64,000 nucleotides of DNA, from NCBI GenBank assembly GCA_937995535.1, contig CALKJU010000016.1:1-64000 (forward strand), written 5' to 3'. The position numbers and the translations under genes were made by a program. Positions 9,286-20,477 of this stretch are shown in pieces. The stretch comes from an uncultured Alphaproteobacteria bacterium (lineage in GTDB: Bacteria; Pseudomonadota; Alphaproteobacteria; Geminicoccales; Geminicoccaceae). The notes beneath the pieces are model-generated. The model ran no database searches and was not told the origin of the DNA. It worked only from the letters and a program-made list of their open reading frames with translations. Position 1 is the first letter of the stretch. The number at the start of each line of letters is the position of its first letter.

Positions 9286-10036
9286 ACGCTCTCCCGCTCG
9301 ACCAGCGGGCAGTCGAGCTTGACGATCGGGCGCTTGCTGTGGTGCGCGCGGGGCGCCTCGTGGCGCAGCCAGTCGATCGCCCACTGGCCCATCTCGCGGT
9401 GCGGCAGGACGAGGCTGGTCAGCGGCGGGTCCAGCTCCTGGCAGATCGGCTGGTCGTCGTAGCCGATCACCGAGATGTCGGCGGAGACCGGCAGCCCGGC
9501 CTCGGCCAGTGCCGCGTAGCCGCCCACCGCCATCCGATCGTTGGCGAAGAAGATCGCGCTCGGCGGGTCCTTCATGGCGAGCAGCGAGCGCGTCGCCGCG
9601 GCGCCGCTGGCATATTCCCAGTTGCCCTCGCGCACGAGATCGGGATCGAAGGCGATGTCGGCGGTGGCGAGTGCCCGGCGGTAGCCGCGGAAGCGGTCCT
9701 GCGCCGCGTCCATCCACATCTCGCCGTTGACGATGGCGATCCGCCGGTGCCCGGCGCGGATCAGGCGCTGCGTCGCGGCCTGGCCACCGGCCAGCTGGCC
9801 GGGGACCACCGCCGGCAATGCCCGGTCCTCGATGTAGCAGTTGAGGAGCACCGTCGGCACCGGGCGCGGCAGCCGTCGTGCCACCGCCTCGCGGGTCATG
9901 ATCGAGGCGTAGATCAGCCCCTCGACGGGGCGCGCCAGCGGGCTCTCCAGCGCGTGGCGCTCGAGTTCGGGATCGCTCAGGGTCGAGACGATCAGCAGCA
10001 GCCGGCCGTCAGCCCAGACCGCCTCGCGCGCACCCT
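9286..10036 (-). pseudogene. LacI family regulator, remnant lacking the DNA-binding domain
   Basis: About 250 residues match the ligand-binding core of a LacI/PurR regulator: ADGRLLLIVSTLSDPELERH, GLIYAS, TVLLNCY, GHRRIAIVNGE, AIFFANDRMAVGGY, ISVIGYDDQP and LPHREMGQWA. The helix-turn-helix and first ~75 residues are missing. At about 10036 the similarity stops abruptly and plus-strand permease sequence begins. The 3' end also lacks its own stop: the frame runs on inside the antisense of the HisD-like gene to 9054. Without HTH or start it cannot be a regulator. It was probably the regulator of the adjacent importer or of the lost sugar transporter. Confidence 0.85.
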
Positions 10037-10039
10037 CGC

Positions 10040-10323
10040 GTGATCCTCGCCTCGTCCTTCGGCGCCGGCCAGCCGATCGAGGGGGGTCGGCTGGGCGCTG
10101 TTCGCGATCACCGCGGTGGTGGTCGGCGGCACGCTGCTCACCGGCGGTGTGGGCTCGGTCGGCGCCACGCTCTCCGGCGTGCTCCTGCGCGGCCTGATCT
10201 TCGACATCCGGAACGTCGAGAACGGCCTCGGCGTGGTCAGCCTGTCGGCCTACTGGCAGTCGGTGATCCCCGGTGCGTTCCTGCTCGTCGTCGTCCTGCA
10301 GAGTCGCCTGGCCGCCCCGCGGA
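10040..10323 (+). pseudogene. ABC sugar permease (RbsC-like), C-terminal remnant with frameshift
   Basis: The plus strand encodes the C-terminal ~90 residues of a BPD_transp_2 (ribose/xylose-type) permease: VILASSFGAGQP, then ALFAITAVVVGGTLLTGG, GSVGATLSGVLLRGLIF, NVENGLGVVSLSAYWQSVI and GAFLLVVVLQSRL. The first part is in one frame and the rest in another; the shift falls in a run of six G at 10081-10086. The N-terminal two thirds are absent. It abuts the LacI remnant head to head, so a deletion or rearrangement joined the two. Confidence 0.85.
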
Positions 10324-10345
10324 CTGGCCTGAAGATCAGAGCGAG

Positions 10346-10603
10346 ATGGCCGAAGCGCGCGATGCCGTGGAACGCGGCGGCGACGTGGCGCGGGCCGCCG
10401 AGATCCACTTGCGCCAAACTCTCGCGATCGCCCGCGACCAGGCATCGCCGGCCCCGGAGCCGCGCGCCGCCCGCGACCTCGCCCGGCTGCTGGCCGAACG
10501 TGGCGAATGCCGGCAGGCGCTCGACCTGCTCGCTCCCGTCCGCGGCTGGTTCACCGAAGGCTTCGCCACGCCGCGTCCTGCTGGTCGGCCAGATCGCGCG
10601 TGA
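10346..10603 (+). pseudogene. C-terminal remnant of a TPR/adenylate cyclase-type protein
   Basis: A stretch of about 80 residues reads AAEIHLRQTLAIARDQ, RAARDLARLLAERGECRQAL and DLLAPVRGWFTEGFATP. This is the typical end of large class III adenylate cyclase/AAA-TPR proteins, which close with LLAPVYGWFTEGFDTPDL. No cyclase, ATPase or upstream TPR region is present, and after GFATP the similarity decays. It could be expressed as an 85-residue peptide, but nothing suggests a function. It continues the scar that starts at 9.3 kb. Confidence 0.65.
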
Positions 10604-10760
10604 CATCGAGCGGGTCGAGGCACCCGGCTGAGGCGAGTGGCTCGATTTCGTCGCCCTTGCTTGGGCGCCCCCCTTGGCCGGTTCGTTCTCGGTTCCATAT
10701 CCTGCGACAAGGCGCCGCAGCGGCGCCGACCCCGACAAACAGGATCAACGGAGGCGAGCG

Positions 10761-11066
10761 ATGACGCCACGCATTCTCTTTTCCATTGCGGCGATCACGG
10801 CGGGACTGGCCCTGGCCGCGCCGAGCCTGGCGGCGCAGGGCAGCGCCGAGGGCATGAACGAGGCGCAGATCAGTCTGATCCAGAGCCGCCTGACCTCGCT
10901 GGGCTTCTCCCCCGGCGCCGAGCGCGGCGCTTGGAACGACGCGACCGCGAACGCGCTGCGCTCATTCCAGGAGTTCCACGGCCTCGAGGGCTCCGGCGCG
11001 CCCGACGATCTGACCCTGCGCATGCTGGGCGTGGCCTCCGCGGTCGAGATGGCCGCGGGAGGGTGA
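10761..11066 (+). CDS. Small secreted peptidoglycan-binding domain protein
   Basis: A 101-residue protein with a Sec signal (residues 1-25, cleavage near SLAAQG) and one PG_binding_1-like repeat: EAQISLIQSRLTSLGFSPG, GAWNDATANALRSFQEFHGL, DDLTLRMLG. Such modules bind cell-wall peptidoglycan; no catalytic domain is attached. The ATG at 10761 has GGAG at proper distance. A GC-rich inverted repeat (GGCGCC twice, 10711-10727) lies in the leader. The gene stands alone between the scar and the ATP-grasp ligase. Confidence 0.8.
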   Translation: MTPRILFSIAAITAGLALAAPSLAAQGSAEGMNEAQISLIQSRLTSLGFSPGAERGAWNDATANALRSFQEFHGLEGSGAPDDLTLRMLGVASAVEMAAGG

Positions 11067-11184
11067 TCGCCTAGCCGTCCAGGCGCGGAGCGCACGGGCG
11101 CGAGCCGCGTCACCACCTCGGGCCGCCGGCCTTCTTGTCTCCGCACCGCGCCCGGCCGAAGCTGCGGAGCCTGGAGGTCGCGCG

Positions 11185-12738
11185 ATGGTGGAGGACGCCG
11201 CCCGGGGTGGTGACGGGGCTTGGCCGGAGCCGGGCTCGCAAGCCGAGCTGGTGGCGTTTCGCGAATTGCAGGCGGCGCTGCCCACGCTCTACCGGCGGCT
11301 TTTCCCCGATCCTCTGGCGCCGCGCACCGTGGTCGTGGTCCCGAGCCTGTCGCTCGACGCCGAGGTGCTGGCCCGGATCGCCGGCGCGCACCACTACGAG
11401 GAGCGGCTGCTTTCGCTGCTCGTCCTGCTGCGCCTGCCGCGGACGCGCGTGATCTACCTCTCGAGCACCCCGATCCCCGAGCCGATCGTCGACTACTATC
11501 TCCACCTGCTTCCCGGAATCCCGACGCGGCACGCGCGGCAGCGCCTGATCCTGCTGTCCTGTCACGACACCGCTCCCCTGCCGCTCAGCGCCAAGCTGCT
11601 CGCCCGCCCGCGCCTGCTCGGCGCGATCCGAGCGGCGATCGCCGACCCCGCGGCTGCGCACATGGCCTGCTTCAACGTCTCGGCCCTCGAGCGCACGCTG
11701 GCGGTCCGCCTCGGGATCCCGCTCTACGGCTGCGATCCGGCGCTGCTCCCGCTCGGCGGAAAGAGCGGCGGCCGGCGGCTGTTCCGCGCCGCCGGCGTAC
11801 CGCTGCCAGACGGTGCCGAGGACCTGCGCGACGAGATCGATCTCGCCGAGGCGCTGGCGCGTCTCGCGCGGGAGCGACCCGACCTGTCCCGTGCCGTGAT
11901 CAAGCTCGACCAGGGCTTTTCCGGCGAGGGCAACGCCACGTTCGACCTGCGCGGCGCGCCGCGTGACGGCTCGCTTGCGGCTTGGGCACGCGCGCGCCTG
12001 CCGCAGCTCGCCTTCGAGGCGCGCGGCATGGACTGGGAGGTCTACCGGGCCAAGCTGGCGCAGATGGGCGGCGTGGTCGAGGCGTTCGTCGGCGGTGAAG
12101 AGAAGCGCTCGCCGTCGGTGCAGCTGCGCATCGACCCGCTCGGCCGGCTCGAGGTCGTCTCGACCCACGACCAGGTGCTGGGCGGTCCGAACGGACAGAT
12201 CTTCCTCGGCTGCCGCTTCCCGGCCGATCGGGCCTACGCGCTGGCGATCCAGGCCGAGGCGCTGAAGGTCGGCGAGCAGTTGCGGGCGCGCGGCGTCCTC
12301 GGCCGCTTCGGCGTCGACTTCATCTCGGTGCGGGAGGGCGACGGCTGGCGGCACCAGGCGATCGAGATCAACCTGCGCAAAGGCGGCACCACCCACCCGT
12401 TCCAGATGCTGCAGCTCCTCACCGACGGCGCTTACGACCCGGCGACCGCCGAGTTCCGCGCGCCGGGCGGGCGGACCTGCGCCTACGTCGCCTCCGACAA
12501 CCTGGAATCGCCCCGGTACCGCGGCCTCACCCCGGACGACCTGATCGAGATCGCGGTGCTGAACGGCCTGCACTTCCACGGCGCGACCCAGGAGGGCGTC
12601 GCCTTCCACATGATCGGCGCGCTCTCCGAGTTCGGCAAGCTGGGCCTCGTCTGCGTCGCCGGTACGGTCGAGCGCGCGGGCGAGCTGTACCGCGAGACGG
12701 TGGCGGTGCTGGACCGGGAGGGGAGCGTCCCGACCTGA
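11185..12738 (+). CDS. ATP-grasp peptide ligase, PGM1-related
   Basis: A 517-residue protein resembling the PGM1 family of peptide ligases first known from pheganomycin biosynthesis. The N-terminal half (to about residue 200) has a Rossmann-like region with [10 protein letters not shown] and [12 protein letters not shown]; the ATP-grasp part shows [44 protein letters not shown] and the metal-binding [17 protein letters not shown]-terminal domain of about 100 residues follows. It probably joins an amino acid or peptide to a carboxylate using ATP in the cytosol. A GGAGG site precedes the ATG. No other biosynthetic genes are next to it, so the substrate is unknown. Confidence 0.8.
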   Translation: MVEDAARGGDGAWPEPGSQAELVAFRELQAALPTLYRRLFPDPLAPRTVVVVPSLSLDAEVLARIAGAHHYEERLLSLLVLLRLPRTRVIYLSSTPIPEPIVDYYLHLLPGIPTRHARQRLILLSCHDTAPLPLSAKLLARPRLLGAIRAAIADPAAAHMACFNVSALERTLAVRLGIPLYGCDPALLPLGGKSGGRRLFRAAGVPLPDGAEDLRDEIDLAEALARLARERPDLSRAVIKLDQGFSGEGNATFDLRGAPRDGSLAAWARARLPQLAFEARGMDWEVYRAKLAQMGGVVEAFVGGEEKRSPSVQLRIDPLGRLEVVSTHDQVLGGPNGQIFLGCRFPADRAYALAIQAEALKVGEQLRARGVLGRFGVDFISVREGDGWRHQAIEINLRKGGTTHPFQMLQLLTDGAYDPATAEFRAPGGRTCAYVASDNLESPRYRGLTPDDLIEIAVLNGLHFHGATQEGVAFHMIGALSEFGKLGLVCVAGTVERAGELYRETVAVLDREGSVPT

Positions 12739-12850
12739 GGGCAGCATCGTGGCGGCAGGTGGGCAGCGAGGCGTCGCCACGGGCGCGGTTGCCCAGCCGT
12801 CACCGGCGTCGCAGTCTCGGCACCCGCCGTTTGCGATGGTGCAGCCGCCG

Positions 12851-14080
12851 ATGCCCGACGTTCCTCCGGTCCGCTCCTGGATCAACGGCAACCTCGCGAC
12901 CATGGACGGGGCGCAGGCCCAGCCCTACGGCGCGCTCGAAGGGCATGCACTTCGGGTCCGCGACGGGCGGATCGCCGCGCTCGTGCCGATGGCGGACTGG
13001 CGGCCGGAGCCGGGCGAGGACGTCGTCGACATTACGGGGCGTTGGATCACGCCGGGGCTGATCGACTGCCACACCCATCTCGTCTGGGCCGGCGACCGTG
13101 CGGGCGAGTTCGAGCGGCGCCTGGCCGGCGCGACCTACGCCGAGATCGCGGCCGCCGGCGGCGGCATCCGCGCGACGGTGCGTGCGACCCGCGCCGCGAG
13201 CGTCGAGGAGCTGGCCGCCCGCGCAGCCGAGCGCCTCCGGCCGCTCCTCGCCGAGGGTCTGACCACGGTCGAGATCAAGTCGGGCTACGGGCTGAGCCTC
13301 GCGGCCGAGTTGGCCCAGCTCCGCGCGGCGCGCCGGGTCGCCGAGCTGGTGCCGGTCCGGGTGACGACCACGCTGCTCGCCGCGCACGCCGTGCCACCCG
13401 AGTATGACGGTCGCGCCGATGCCTACATCGATCATGTCTGCGACGCGATCCTGCCGGCCGCCGCGGCCGAGGGGCTGGCCGACGCCGTCGACGTGTTCTG
13501 CGAGCATCTCGCCTTCTCGGTGGCGCAGTGCGAGCGGGTGTTCGCCCGCGCGCACGAGCTCGGCCTGCCCGTCAAGGGGCACATGGAGCAGCTCTCGAAC
13601 CTCGGCGGCAGCCGGCTCGCCGCGCGGTATGGCGCGCTCTCGGTCGACCACATCGAGTATCTCGACGAGATGGGGATCGCCGCGATCGCCGCCGCCGGGA
13701 CCACCGCCGTGCTCCTGCCGGGCGCCTTCTATTTCCTGCGCGAGACGCAGCGGCCGCCGGTGGAGGGACTGCGCCGGGCCGGCGTGCCGCTGGCCGTGGC
13801 GACCGACCTCAACCCCGGCACTTCGCCCTTCGCCTCGCTCCGCCTGATGGCCAACATGGCCTGCATCCTGTTTGGGCTGACGGTTGAGGAGGGGCTCGCC
13901 GGGGTGACCCGCGAGGCGGCGCGCGCGCTGGGCATGACCGGGCGACGCGGCGTGCTGGCGCCCGGGCTGGACGCCGACCTCGCCATCTGGTCGTCGGTGC
14001 CGCACCCGAACGCGCTCGTCTACGAGCCGATGGCGCCGCGTCTCTGGCAGCGGGTGCTGGGCGGCGAGATCGTCGGCTGA
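12851..14080 (+). CDS. hutI: Imidazolonepropionase
   Basis: Third enzyme of histidine degradation, hydrolysing imidazolone-5-propanoate to formimino-glutamate. The 409-residue amidohydrolase shows metal-binding [21 protein letters not shown], the [11 protein letters not shown] histidine segment and the C-terminal [10 protein letters not shown] aspartate. The ATG at 12851 is chosen because family alignment begins with [12 protein letters not shown]; ATGs at 12749 and 12836 are possible. Upstream ribosome sites are weak. hutU follows 60 bp later; hutH, hutC and hutG/F are not in this window, so the pathway must be completed elsewhere. Confidence 0.95.
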   Translation: MPDVPPVRSWINGNLATMDGAQAQPYGALEGHALRVRDGRIAALVPMADWRPEPGEDVVDITGRWITPGLIDCHTHLVWAGDRAGEFERRLAGATYAEIAAAGGGIRATVRATRAASVEELAARAAERLRPLLAEGLTTVEIKSGYGLSLAAELAQLRAARRVAELVPVRVTTTLLAAHAVPPEYDGRADAYIDHVCDAILPAAAAEGLADAVDVFCEHLAFSVAQCERVFARAHELGLPVKGHMEQLSNLGGSRLAARYGALSVDHIEYLDEMGIAAIAAAGTTAVLLPGAFYFLRETQRPPVEGLRRAGVPLAVATDLNPGTSPFASLRLMANMACILFGLTVEEGLAGVTREAARALGMTGRRGVLAPGLDADLAIWSSVPHPNALVYEPMAPRLWQRVLGGEIVG

Positions 14081-14140
14081 CCCCCTTGCCCCGACGGGGC
14101 GCGCGGCGTGCAATGGCGCCCGGATCGAGGAGGCGAGCCC

Positions 14141-15811
<1,671 letters not shown>

Positions 15812-15832
15812 ACCGCTCGGTGATGGTGGGAT

Positions 15833-15847
15833 TTTGGCAAGGCTAAA
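15833..15847. promoter_or_regulatory. Possible metalloregulator operator upstream of the metal ABC operon
   Basis: TTTGGCAAGGCTAAA is an imperfect inverted repeat (TTTGGC / GCTAAA, one mismatch) in the 116-bp gap between hutU and the metal importer. Its shape recalls DtxR/MntR-type sites such as TTTAGGTTAGCCTAAA. The assignment is a guess from shape and position; no metalloregulator gene of this type lies nearby. Confidence 0.3.
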
Positions 15848-15927
15848 CTTGTTCGTCTCTTGAAAGTTTCCCGTCCGCTCGATATCTCGCCCACCGTGGT
15901 CTGGTATCGGCTCGGTGCGAGGATCGG

Positions 15928-16917
15928 ATGCGCGCGCGGATCTGCGGGGCCCTGCTGGCGGCGGCGCTCGGCGCCGGAGCGGCCCTCGCCGCAGAGGTAC
16001 CGCAGGTCGTGGCCACCACCGGGATGGTCGGCGACGTCGCGCGCACCGTCGCTGGGGAGTGCGCCGCGGTCGAGGTGCTGATGGGTCCCGGCGTCGACCC
16101 ACACCTGTTCAAGGCGAGCGCCGGTGACGTGCGCACGCTGCACCGTGCCGACCTGATCCTCTACTCGGGCCACTCGCTCGAGGGCCAGCTCGGCGAAGTG
16201 CTCGAGAAGCTCGGGCGGCAGAAACGGACGCTCGCGGTCGCCGAGGCGGCGGTCCCGGTCGCCGACCTGATCACGGTCCAGGACGCTTACGGTGTCGACC
16301 CGCATGTCTGGATGGATGTCGGCCTCTGGCAGCGCACCGTCGGCGTCGTTGGCGGAGCGCTCGCCGAGCTGGTGCCCGATTGCGCCGCGGCGATCGCGCA
16401 GCGCGAGGAGGTCTACGAGGCCGAGCTGGCCGCGCTGCACGCCTGGATCGGCGCCAGCATCGCGACCATCCCCGAGCCGCAGCGGATCCTCGTCACGGCG
16501 CACGACGCGTTCAACTATTTCGGGCGTGCCTACGGCATCGAGGTCGCCGGCATCCAGGGGATCAGCACCGAGTCCGAGGCCGGCATCGCCGACATCCGGG
16601 CGATGGTCGAGGTCGTCGTGGCACGGCGCGTTCCGGCGGTGTTCATCGAGAGCACGATCAACCCGCGCACCGTCCAGGCGGTGATCGACGCGGCGGCGGC
16701 GCGCGGCCACGAGGTCCGCTTGGGCGGCGAGCTCTATGCCGACGCCATGGGCGCGCAGACGACCGCGGACGGCACCTATATCGGCATGCTCGTCGCCAAC
16801 ACGCGCGCCATCGTCGCGGCGCTGGGCGGCCGGCTGGCGCCACTGCCCGAGGCGCTGCGGCCATGGGCCGAGCGCTGGAACGTGGTGCTCGCCGCGGACG
16901 CGCCGACCCAGCCGTGA
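15928..16917 (+). CDS. Metal ABC transporter substrate-binding protein (TroA/ZnuA family)
   Basis: A 329-residue periplasmic cluster A-I binding protein with a Sec signal ending near residue 22 (ALAAEV). The metal ligands are H59 (GVDPHLF), H126 (DPHVWMD), H192 (TAHDAFNYF) and D272 (ELYADAMG). The His-His-His-Asp set matches TroA, which binds Zn2+ and Mn2+, rather than the Mn-type His-His-Glu-Asp. There is no His-rich loop as in ZnuA. It is followed by an ATPase (GTGA overlap) and two permeases, giving a TroABCD-like importer. Confidence 0.93.
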   Translation: MRARICGALLAAALGAGAALAAEVPQVVATTGMVGDVARTVAGECAAVEVLMGPGVDPHLFKASAGDVRTLHRADLILYSGHSLEGQLGEVLEKLGRQKRTLAVAEAAVPVADLITVQDAYGVDPHVWMDVGLWQRTVGVVGGALAELVPDCAAAIAQREEVYEAELAALHAWIGASIATIPEPQRILVTAHDAFNYFGRAYGIEVAGIQGISTESEAGIADIRAMVEVVVARRVPAVFIESTINPRTVQAVIDAAAARGHEVRLGGELYADAMGAQTTADGTYIGMLVANTRAIVAALGGRLAPLPEALRPWAERWNVVLAADAPTQP

Positions 16918-17735
16918 ACACCTCCGCGGCCGCCGCGACCGAACCGCTGCACGAGCCGGCCCTCGCGCTCCACGTCGAGGACCTGACCGTCGCCTATCAC
17001 GGCAAGCCGGTCCTCTGGGACATCGACGTGAACATCCCGCCCGGTGTGATGGCGGCCGTCGTCGGCCCCAACGGCGCCGGCAAGAGCACGCTGCTCAAGG
17101 CGGTGCTGGGGCTCGTCCCGCGGACCGCGGGCCACGTCACGATCCACGGCGCACCCTATCGCCAGCGCCGCCGCCAGGTCGCCTACGTGCCGCAGCGGAC
17201 CGCGGTCGACTGGGACTTCCCGACCACCGCGCTCGACGTCGTGATCATGGGCCGCTACGGCCATCTCGGCTGGTTCCGGCGGCCAGGTCGGGCGGAGCGC
17301 GAGCGCGCGCTGGCGGCGCTCGACGCGATGGGCATCCGCGATCTCGCCGACCGCCAGATCAGCCAGCTCTCCGGCGGCCAGCAGCAGCGCGTGTTCCTCG
17401 CCCGGGCGCTGGTCCAGGAGGCGGACCTGTACCTGCTCGACGAGCCGATGGCCGGCGTCGACGCGCCGACCGAGCGGGCCATCGTCGCGCTGCTCCAGGG
17501 CCTGCGCGACGCCGGCAAGACCCTGCTCGTCGTGCATCACGACCTGCAGACCGTCAGCGACTATTTCGACTGGCTCGTGCTCCTCAACGTGCGCGTCATC
17601 GCCCAGGGACCCGTCGAAAAGGTCTACACGGCCGAGCATCTGCGCCGGACCTATGGCGGCCAGGTCGCCCTCCTGCAGCGCGAGCCGCGCAACGGGGCGC
17701 TCGGCGCGGAGACGGCGCCGCGCGTCGAGGCGTGA
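16914..17735 (+). CDS. Metal ABC transporter ATP-binding protein (TroB/MntB-like)
   Basis: A 273-residue ATPase with Walker [10 protein letters not shown], signature LSGGQQQR, Walker [13 protein letters not shown] and the HHD switch. [15 protein letters not shown] is a segment typical of manganese/zinc/iron importers of this class. The GTG at 16914 overlaps the stop of the binding protein gene. No nearby in-frame ATG fits, so the GTG start is preferred. Confidence 0.92.
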   Translation: MNTSAAAATEPLHEPALALHVEDLTVAYHGKPVLWDIDVNIPPGVMAAVVGPNGAGKSTLLKAVLGLVPRTAGHVTIHGAPYRQRRRQVAYVPQRTAVDWDFPTTALDVVIMGRYGHLGWFRRPGRAERERALAALDAMGIRDLADRQISQLSGGQQQRVFLARALVQEADLYLLDEPMAGVDAPTERAIVALLQGLRDAGKTLLVVHHDLQTVSDYFDWLVLLNVRVIAQGPVEKVYTAEHLRRTYGGQVALLQREPRNGALGAETAPRVEA

Positions 17736-18865
17736 TGCCGCTCGCCGTCTGGCTCGCCGACCACACGATCCAGAACGTCGTCGCCGGCGCGGTCCTGCTC
17801 GGCCTGGTCAGTGGCGTGCTCGGCAGTTTCGCCGTGCTGCGCCAGCAAAGCCTGCTCGGCGACACCCTGGCGCACGCGGCGCTGCCGGGGATCTGCCTGG
17901 GCTTCCTGCTCGCCGGCTCGCGCGAGCTCGGCGTGCTCGCCGGCGGCGCCCTGCTCACCGCGACGCTCGCCGCGCTCGCCGTGCAGGCGCTGGTCCGCTT
18001 CAGCCGCCTCAAGACCGACGCCGCGCTGGGCTCGGTCCTGAGCCTGTTCTTCGCCGTCGGCGTCGTCCTGCTGACCTTCATCCAGGGTCGCGCGGACGCC
18101 GCGCAAGGCGGGCTCGAATCCTTCTTGTTCGGCCAGGCTGCGGCGACCCTCCGCTCGGATCTCTGGCTGATGGGCGGCGTGACGGCGATGGCGCTGTTCC
18201 TCGTCACCCTGTTCTGGAAGGAGCTGAAGCTCGTCACCTTCGATCCGCTGTTCGCCGCCTCGGTCGGCTACCCGGTGGCCCTGCTCGAGACGGGGCTCAC
18301 CGCGCTGATCGCGCTCGCCGTCGTCGTCGGGCTGCAGATGGTCGGCGTGGTGCTCATGGCGGCGATGGTCATCGCCCCGCCGGTGGCCGCACGGCAGTGG
18401 ACCCGCCGCCTCGAGCCGATGGTCGCCCTGGCCGGACTGTTCGGGGTGGCCGCCGGGGTCTCGGGCGCGCTGATCAGCGCCACCACGCCGGGCCTCGCCA
18501 CCGGGCCGCTGGTCGTCCTCGCCGCCTCGGCGATCGTCCTGGCCTCGCTGCTCCTCGCACCCGAGCGCGGGCTGCTCTGGGAGGCGTTGAAGCGCCGTCG
18601 CGACCGGCGCGCCTTGGCCGATGAGCGGCTGCTCGCCACCCTCTACGGCCTCGCCCGCCGGCACCACGACCCACGCTATCCCGCCGAGCAGGGAATGCTC
18701 GACGCCTATCACGGTGTCGGCACCCGGCGCGTCCTCGCCCGGCTAGCAGGGCTCGGCATGGTACGTCGCGTCGTGCACATGCCTAACGAGGGCGCACACT
18801 GGGAGCTGACCGAGGCCGGCCAGCGCCGCGCTCGCGCCGACCTGTCGCGCGCCGAGGCCGACTGA
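17735..18865 (+). CDS. Metal ABC permease (TroC-like) with C-terminal winged-helix-like tail
   Basis: A 376-residue protein. Residues 1-280 are an ABC-3 family metal permease with about eight membrane segments (LGSFAVLRQQSLLGDTLAHA; FWKELKLVTFDPLFA; QMVGVVLMAAMVIAPP). The remaining ~95 residues form a cytoplasmic extension: ERLLATLYGLARRHHDP, VGTRRVLARLAGLGMVRRV and ELTEAGQRRA, which looks like a helix-turn-helix plus wing and ends like MarR/DtxR N-domains. The start overlaps the ATPase stop, and its own stop overlaps the next permease (TGATG). Permease-regulator fusions are known from chlamydial YtgCR. Confidence 0.9.
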   Translation: MPLAVWLADHTIQNVVAGAVLLGLVSGVLGSFAVLRQQSLLGDTLAHAALPGICLGFLLAGSRELGVLAGGALLTATLAALAVQALVRFSRLKTDAALGSVLSLFFAVGVVLLTFIQGRADAAQGGLESFLFGQAAATLRSDLWLMGGVTAMALFLVTLFWKELKLVTFDPLFAASVGYPVALLETGLTALIALAVVVGLQMVGVVLMAAMVIAPPVAARQWTRRLEPMVALAGLFGVAAGVSGALISATTPGLATGPLVVLAASAIVLASLLLAPERGLLWEALKRRRDRRALADERLLATLYGLARRHHDPRYPAEQGMLDAYHGVGTRRVLARLAGLGMVRRVVHMPNEGAHWELTEAGQRRARADLSRAEAD

Positions 18866-19992
18866 TGCTGGCGACGCTTCTCGCCGATCCCGGGCTCGTC
18901 ATCGTCACGACCGGGATGCTCGTCGGAACCGCCTCGAGCCTCCTGGGCGCCTTCCTGATCCTCCGGCGCAACAGCATGCTGGCCGATGCCATCAGCCACT
19001 CGATCGTGCTGGGCATCGTCCTGGTCTGGCTGCTGACCCGGCAGCAGAGCGGGGCCGTGCAGCTCCTCGGCGCGGCGCTCGCCGGCATCGCCACGGTCGC
19101 GCTCACCGAGCTCCTCACCCGCACCCGCAAGGTCAAGGACGACGCGGCGATCGGGCTGGTCTTTCCGGCCCTGTTCGCTCTCGGCGTGCTGCTGCTCAAC
19201 CTCTACGCCCGCGACGTCCATGTCGACCAGCACACCGTGCTGCTTGGCGAGATCGGCTTCGTCTGGCTCAGGACCATGCCGATTCTCGGGCACGAGGTGC
19301 CGCAGGCGCTGGTCTGGCTCGGCCTCGTCACCACGATCAACGCCAGCTTCGTGTTCCTGCTCTTCAAGGAGCTGAAGCTGGCGACGTTCGATCCGGCACT
19401 CGCGCACGCGCTCGGCTTCGCGCCCGCGGCACTCTCCTACGCGCTGCTCGTCCTGACGAGCGTCACCGCGGTCGCCTCGTTCGAGGCCGTCGGCGTGGTG
19501 CTGTTCGTGGCCTTCGTCATCGTCCCGCCGGCCGCCGCCTACCTCCTCACCGACCGCCTGGAGCGGATGATCCTGCTCGGCATCGCCGTGGCCCTCGCCT
19601 CGAGCTGGCTCGGCTACCTCGCGGCGGTGGCGCTCGACGTCTCGATCGGCGGCATGATGGCCGTCGTCACCGGGCTGTTCCTGCTCGCGGCTTTCCTCGC
19701 AGGTCCGCGTTACGGGCTGATCGCGCGGCTTGTCCGGCAGCGGCACCAGCGCCTGCACGACGAGTGCCTCGCCCTCGCAGTGCATCTGCTGACCGCAGAG
19801 AACCAGGGCGAGCACCCGCGCAAGCCGCTCACCGACGGCCTCGCCTGGACGGACGCACGGGCCACGCGGGTCCTGGCCGAATGCCGGCGCCACGGCCTCG
19901 TTCGCGACGATGCGGCGGGGCTGGCACTGACGGCCAAGGGACGCGGGGCCGCCCGCGCGCTCCTGGAGCCCTGGCGGGTCGAACCTGGCTAG
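18865..19992 (+). CDS. Metal ABC permease (TroD-like) with C-terminal winged-helix-like tail
   Basis: A 375-residue second ABC-3 permease (GAFLILRRNSMLADAISHS; LFKELKLATFDPALA; EAVGVVLFVAFVIVPP). After the last membrane segment (about residue 275) there is a soluble tail of about 95 residues with TDARATRVLAECRRHGLV and LALTAKGRGAARALL, again resembling a winged helix ending in a TxKG segment. Both permeases of the importer therefore have similar tails, about 95 residues longer than simple family members such as ZnuB. A DNA-binding or metal-sensing function for the tails is inference. Confidence 0.9.
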   Translation: MLATLLADPGLVIVTTGMLVGTASSLLGAFLILRRNSMLADAISHSIVLGIVLVWLLTRQQSGAVQLLGAALAGIATVALTELLTRTRKVKDDAAIGLVFPALFALGVLLLNLYARDVHVDQHTVLLGEIGFVWLRTMPILGHEVPQALVWLGLVTTINASFVFLLFKELKLATFDPALAHALGFAPAALSYALLVLTSVTAVASFEAVGVVLFVAFVIVPPAAAYLLTDRLERMILLGIAVALASSWLGYLAAVALDVSIGGMMAVVTGLFLLAAFLAGPRYGLIARLVRQRHQRLHDECLALAVHLLTAENQGEHPRKPLTDGLAWTDARATRVLAECRRHGLVRDDAAGLALTAKGRGAARALLEPWRVEPG

Positions 19993-20007
19993 GTCGGCCG
20001 CAGCCGG

Positions 20008-20250
20008 TCAGTGCGGCTTCGCCGCGTTGCCGTGCGCCGCCAGAACACGCCGGCGCAGCGCGTAGCCGCCACCGGGCGTTTGATGCACGAGGCCGCGCCG
20101 CGCAAGCCGTACCAGCGCCGAGCGGACCGGCGGGAACTCCATCCCGGCGACCAGCGCGATCTCGTTGACGCTGTGCCGGTTGCCCGGGGTTGCCCGCTCG
20201 AGGCGTGTGAGCGTCGCGAGCACCTTCTGGTCGGGCTGTTCATCCGCCAT
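20008..20250 (-). CDS. Small winged-helix DNA-binding-like protein
   Basis: An 80-residue protein, MADEQPDQKVLATLTRLE onward, with NEIALVAGMEFPPVRSAL as a plausible helix-turn-helix and RRGLVHQTPGGGYAL as a wing. It is convergent with the metal permease, 15 bp from its stop. The ATG at 20250 is preferred because GGAGGA sits 7 nt upstream; a GTG at 20265 would place that ribosome site inside the gene. Its size and layout resemble the soluble tails of the two permeases. No exact family recognised. Confidence 0.65.
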   Translation of the reverse strand: MADEQPDQKVLATLTRLERATPGNRHSVNEIALVAGMEFPPVRSALVRLARRGLVHQTPGGGYALRRRVLAAHGNAAKPH

Positions 20251-20477
20251 GGGCCGTTCCTCCACGCTTTGGTTACCTGCCCCTTAAAGTAGCGGATCCT
20301 CGCGCGATCCGGTCGCTACGCGGACGGACCGGCATACTCGGGTGGCCGCGATCGCCGGCGGTTCTGATCCCGAGTGGTGACGATCGCCTATCGGCGCAAC
20401 CGAGAGTGTGCTTTAGGGCGGCGACATGGATGTCGGCCGCGGGTCCGTGACACCGCCTTGCGGCGACGGAACAAGAG

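Noticed and set aside
9054-10445. One 463-codon minus-strand frame spanning the LacI remnant
   Set aside because: Only the middle 250 residues are LacI-like. The N-terminal part is antisense to the permease and TPR remnants, and the C-terminal part is antisense to the HisD-like gene, so it is not a fusion protein.
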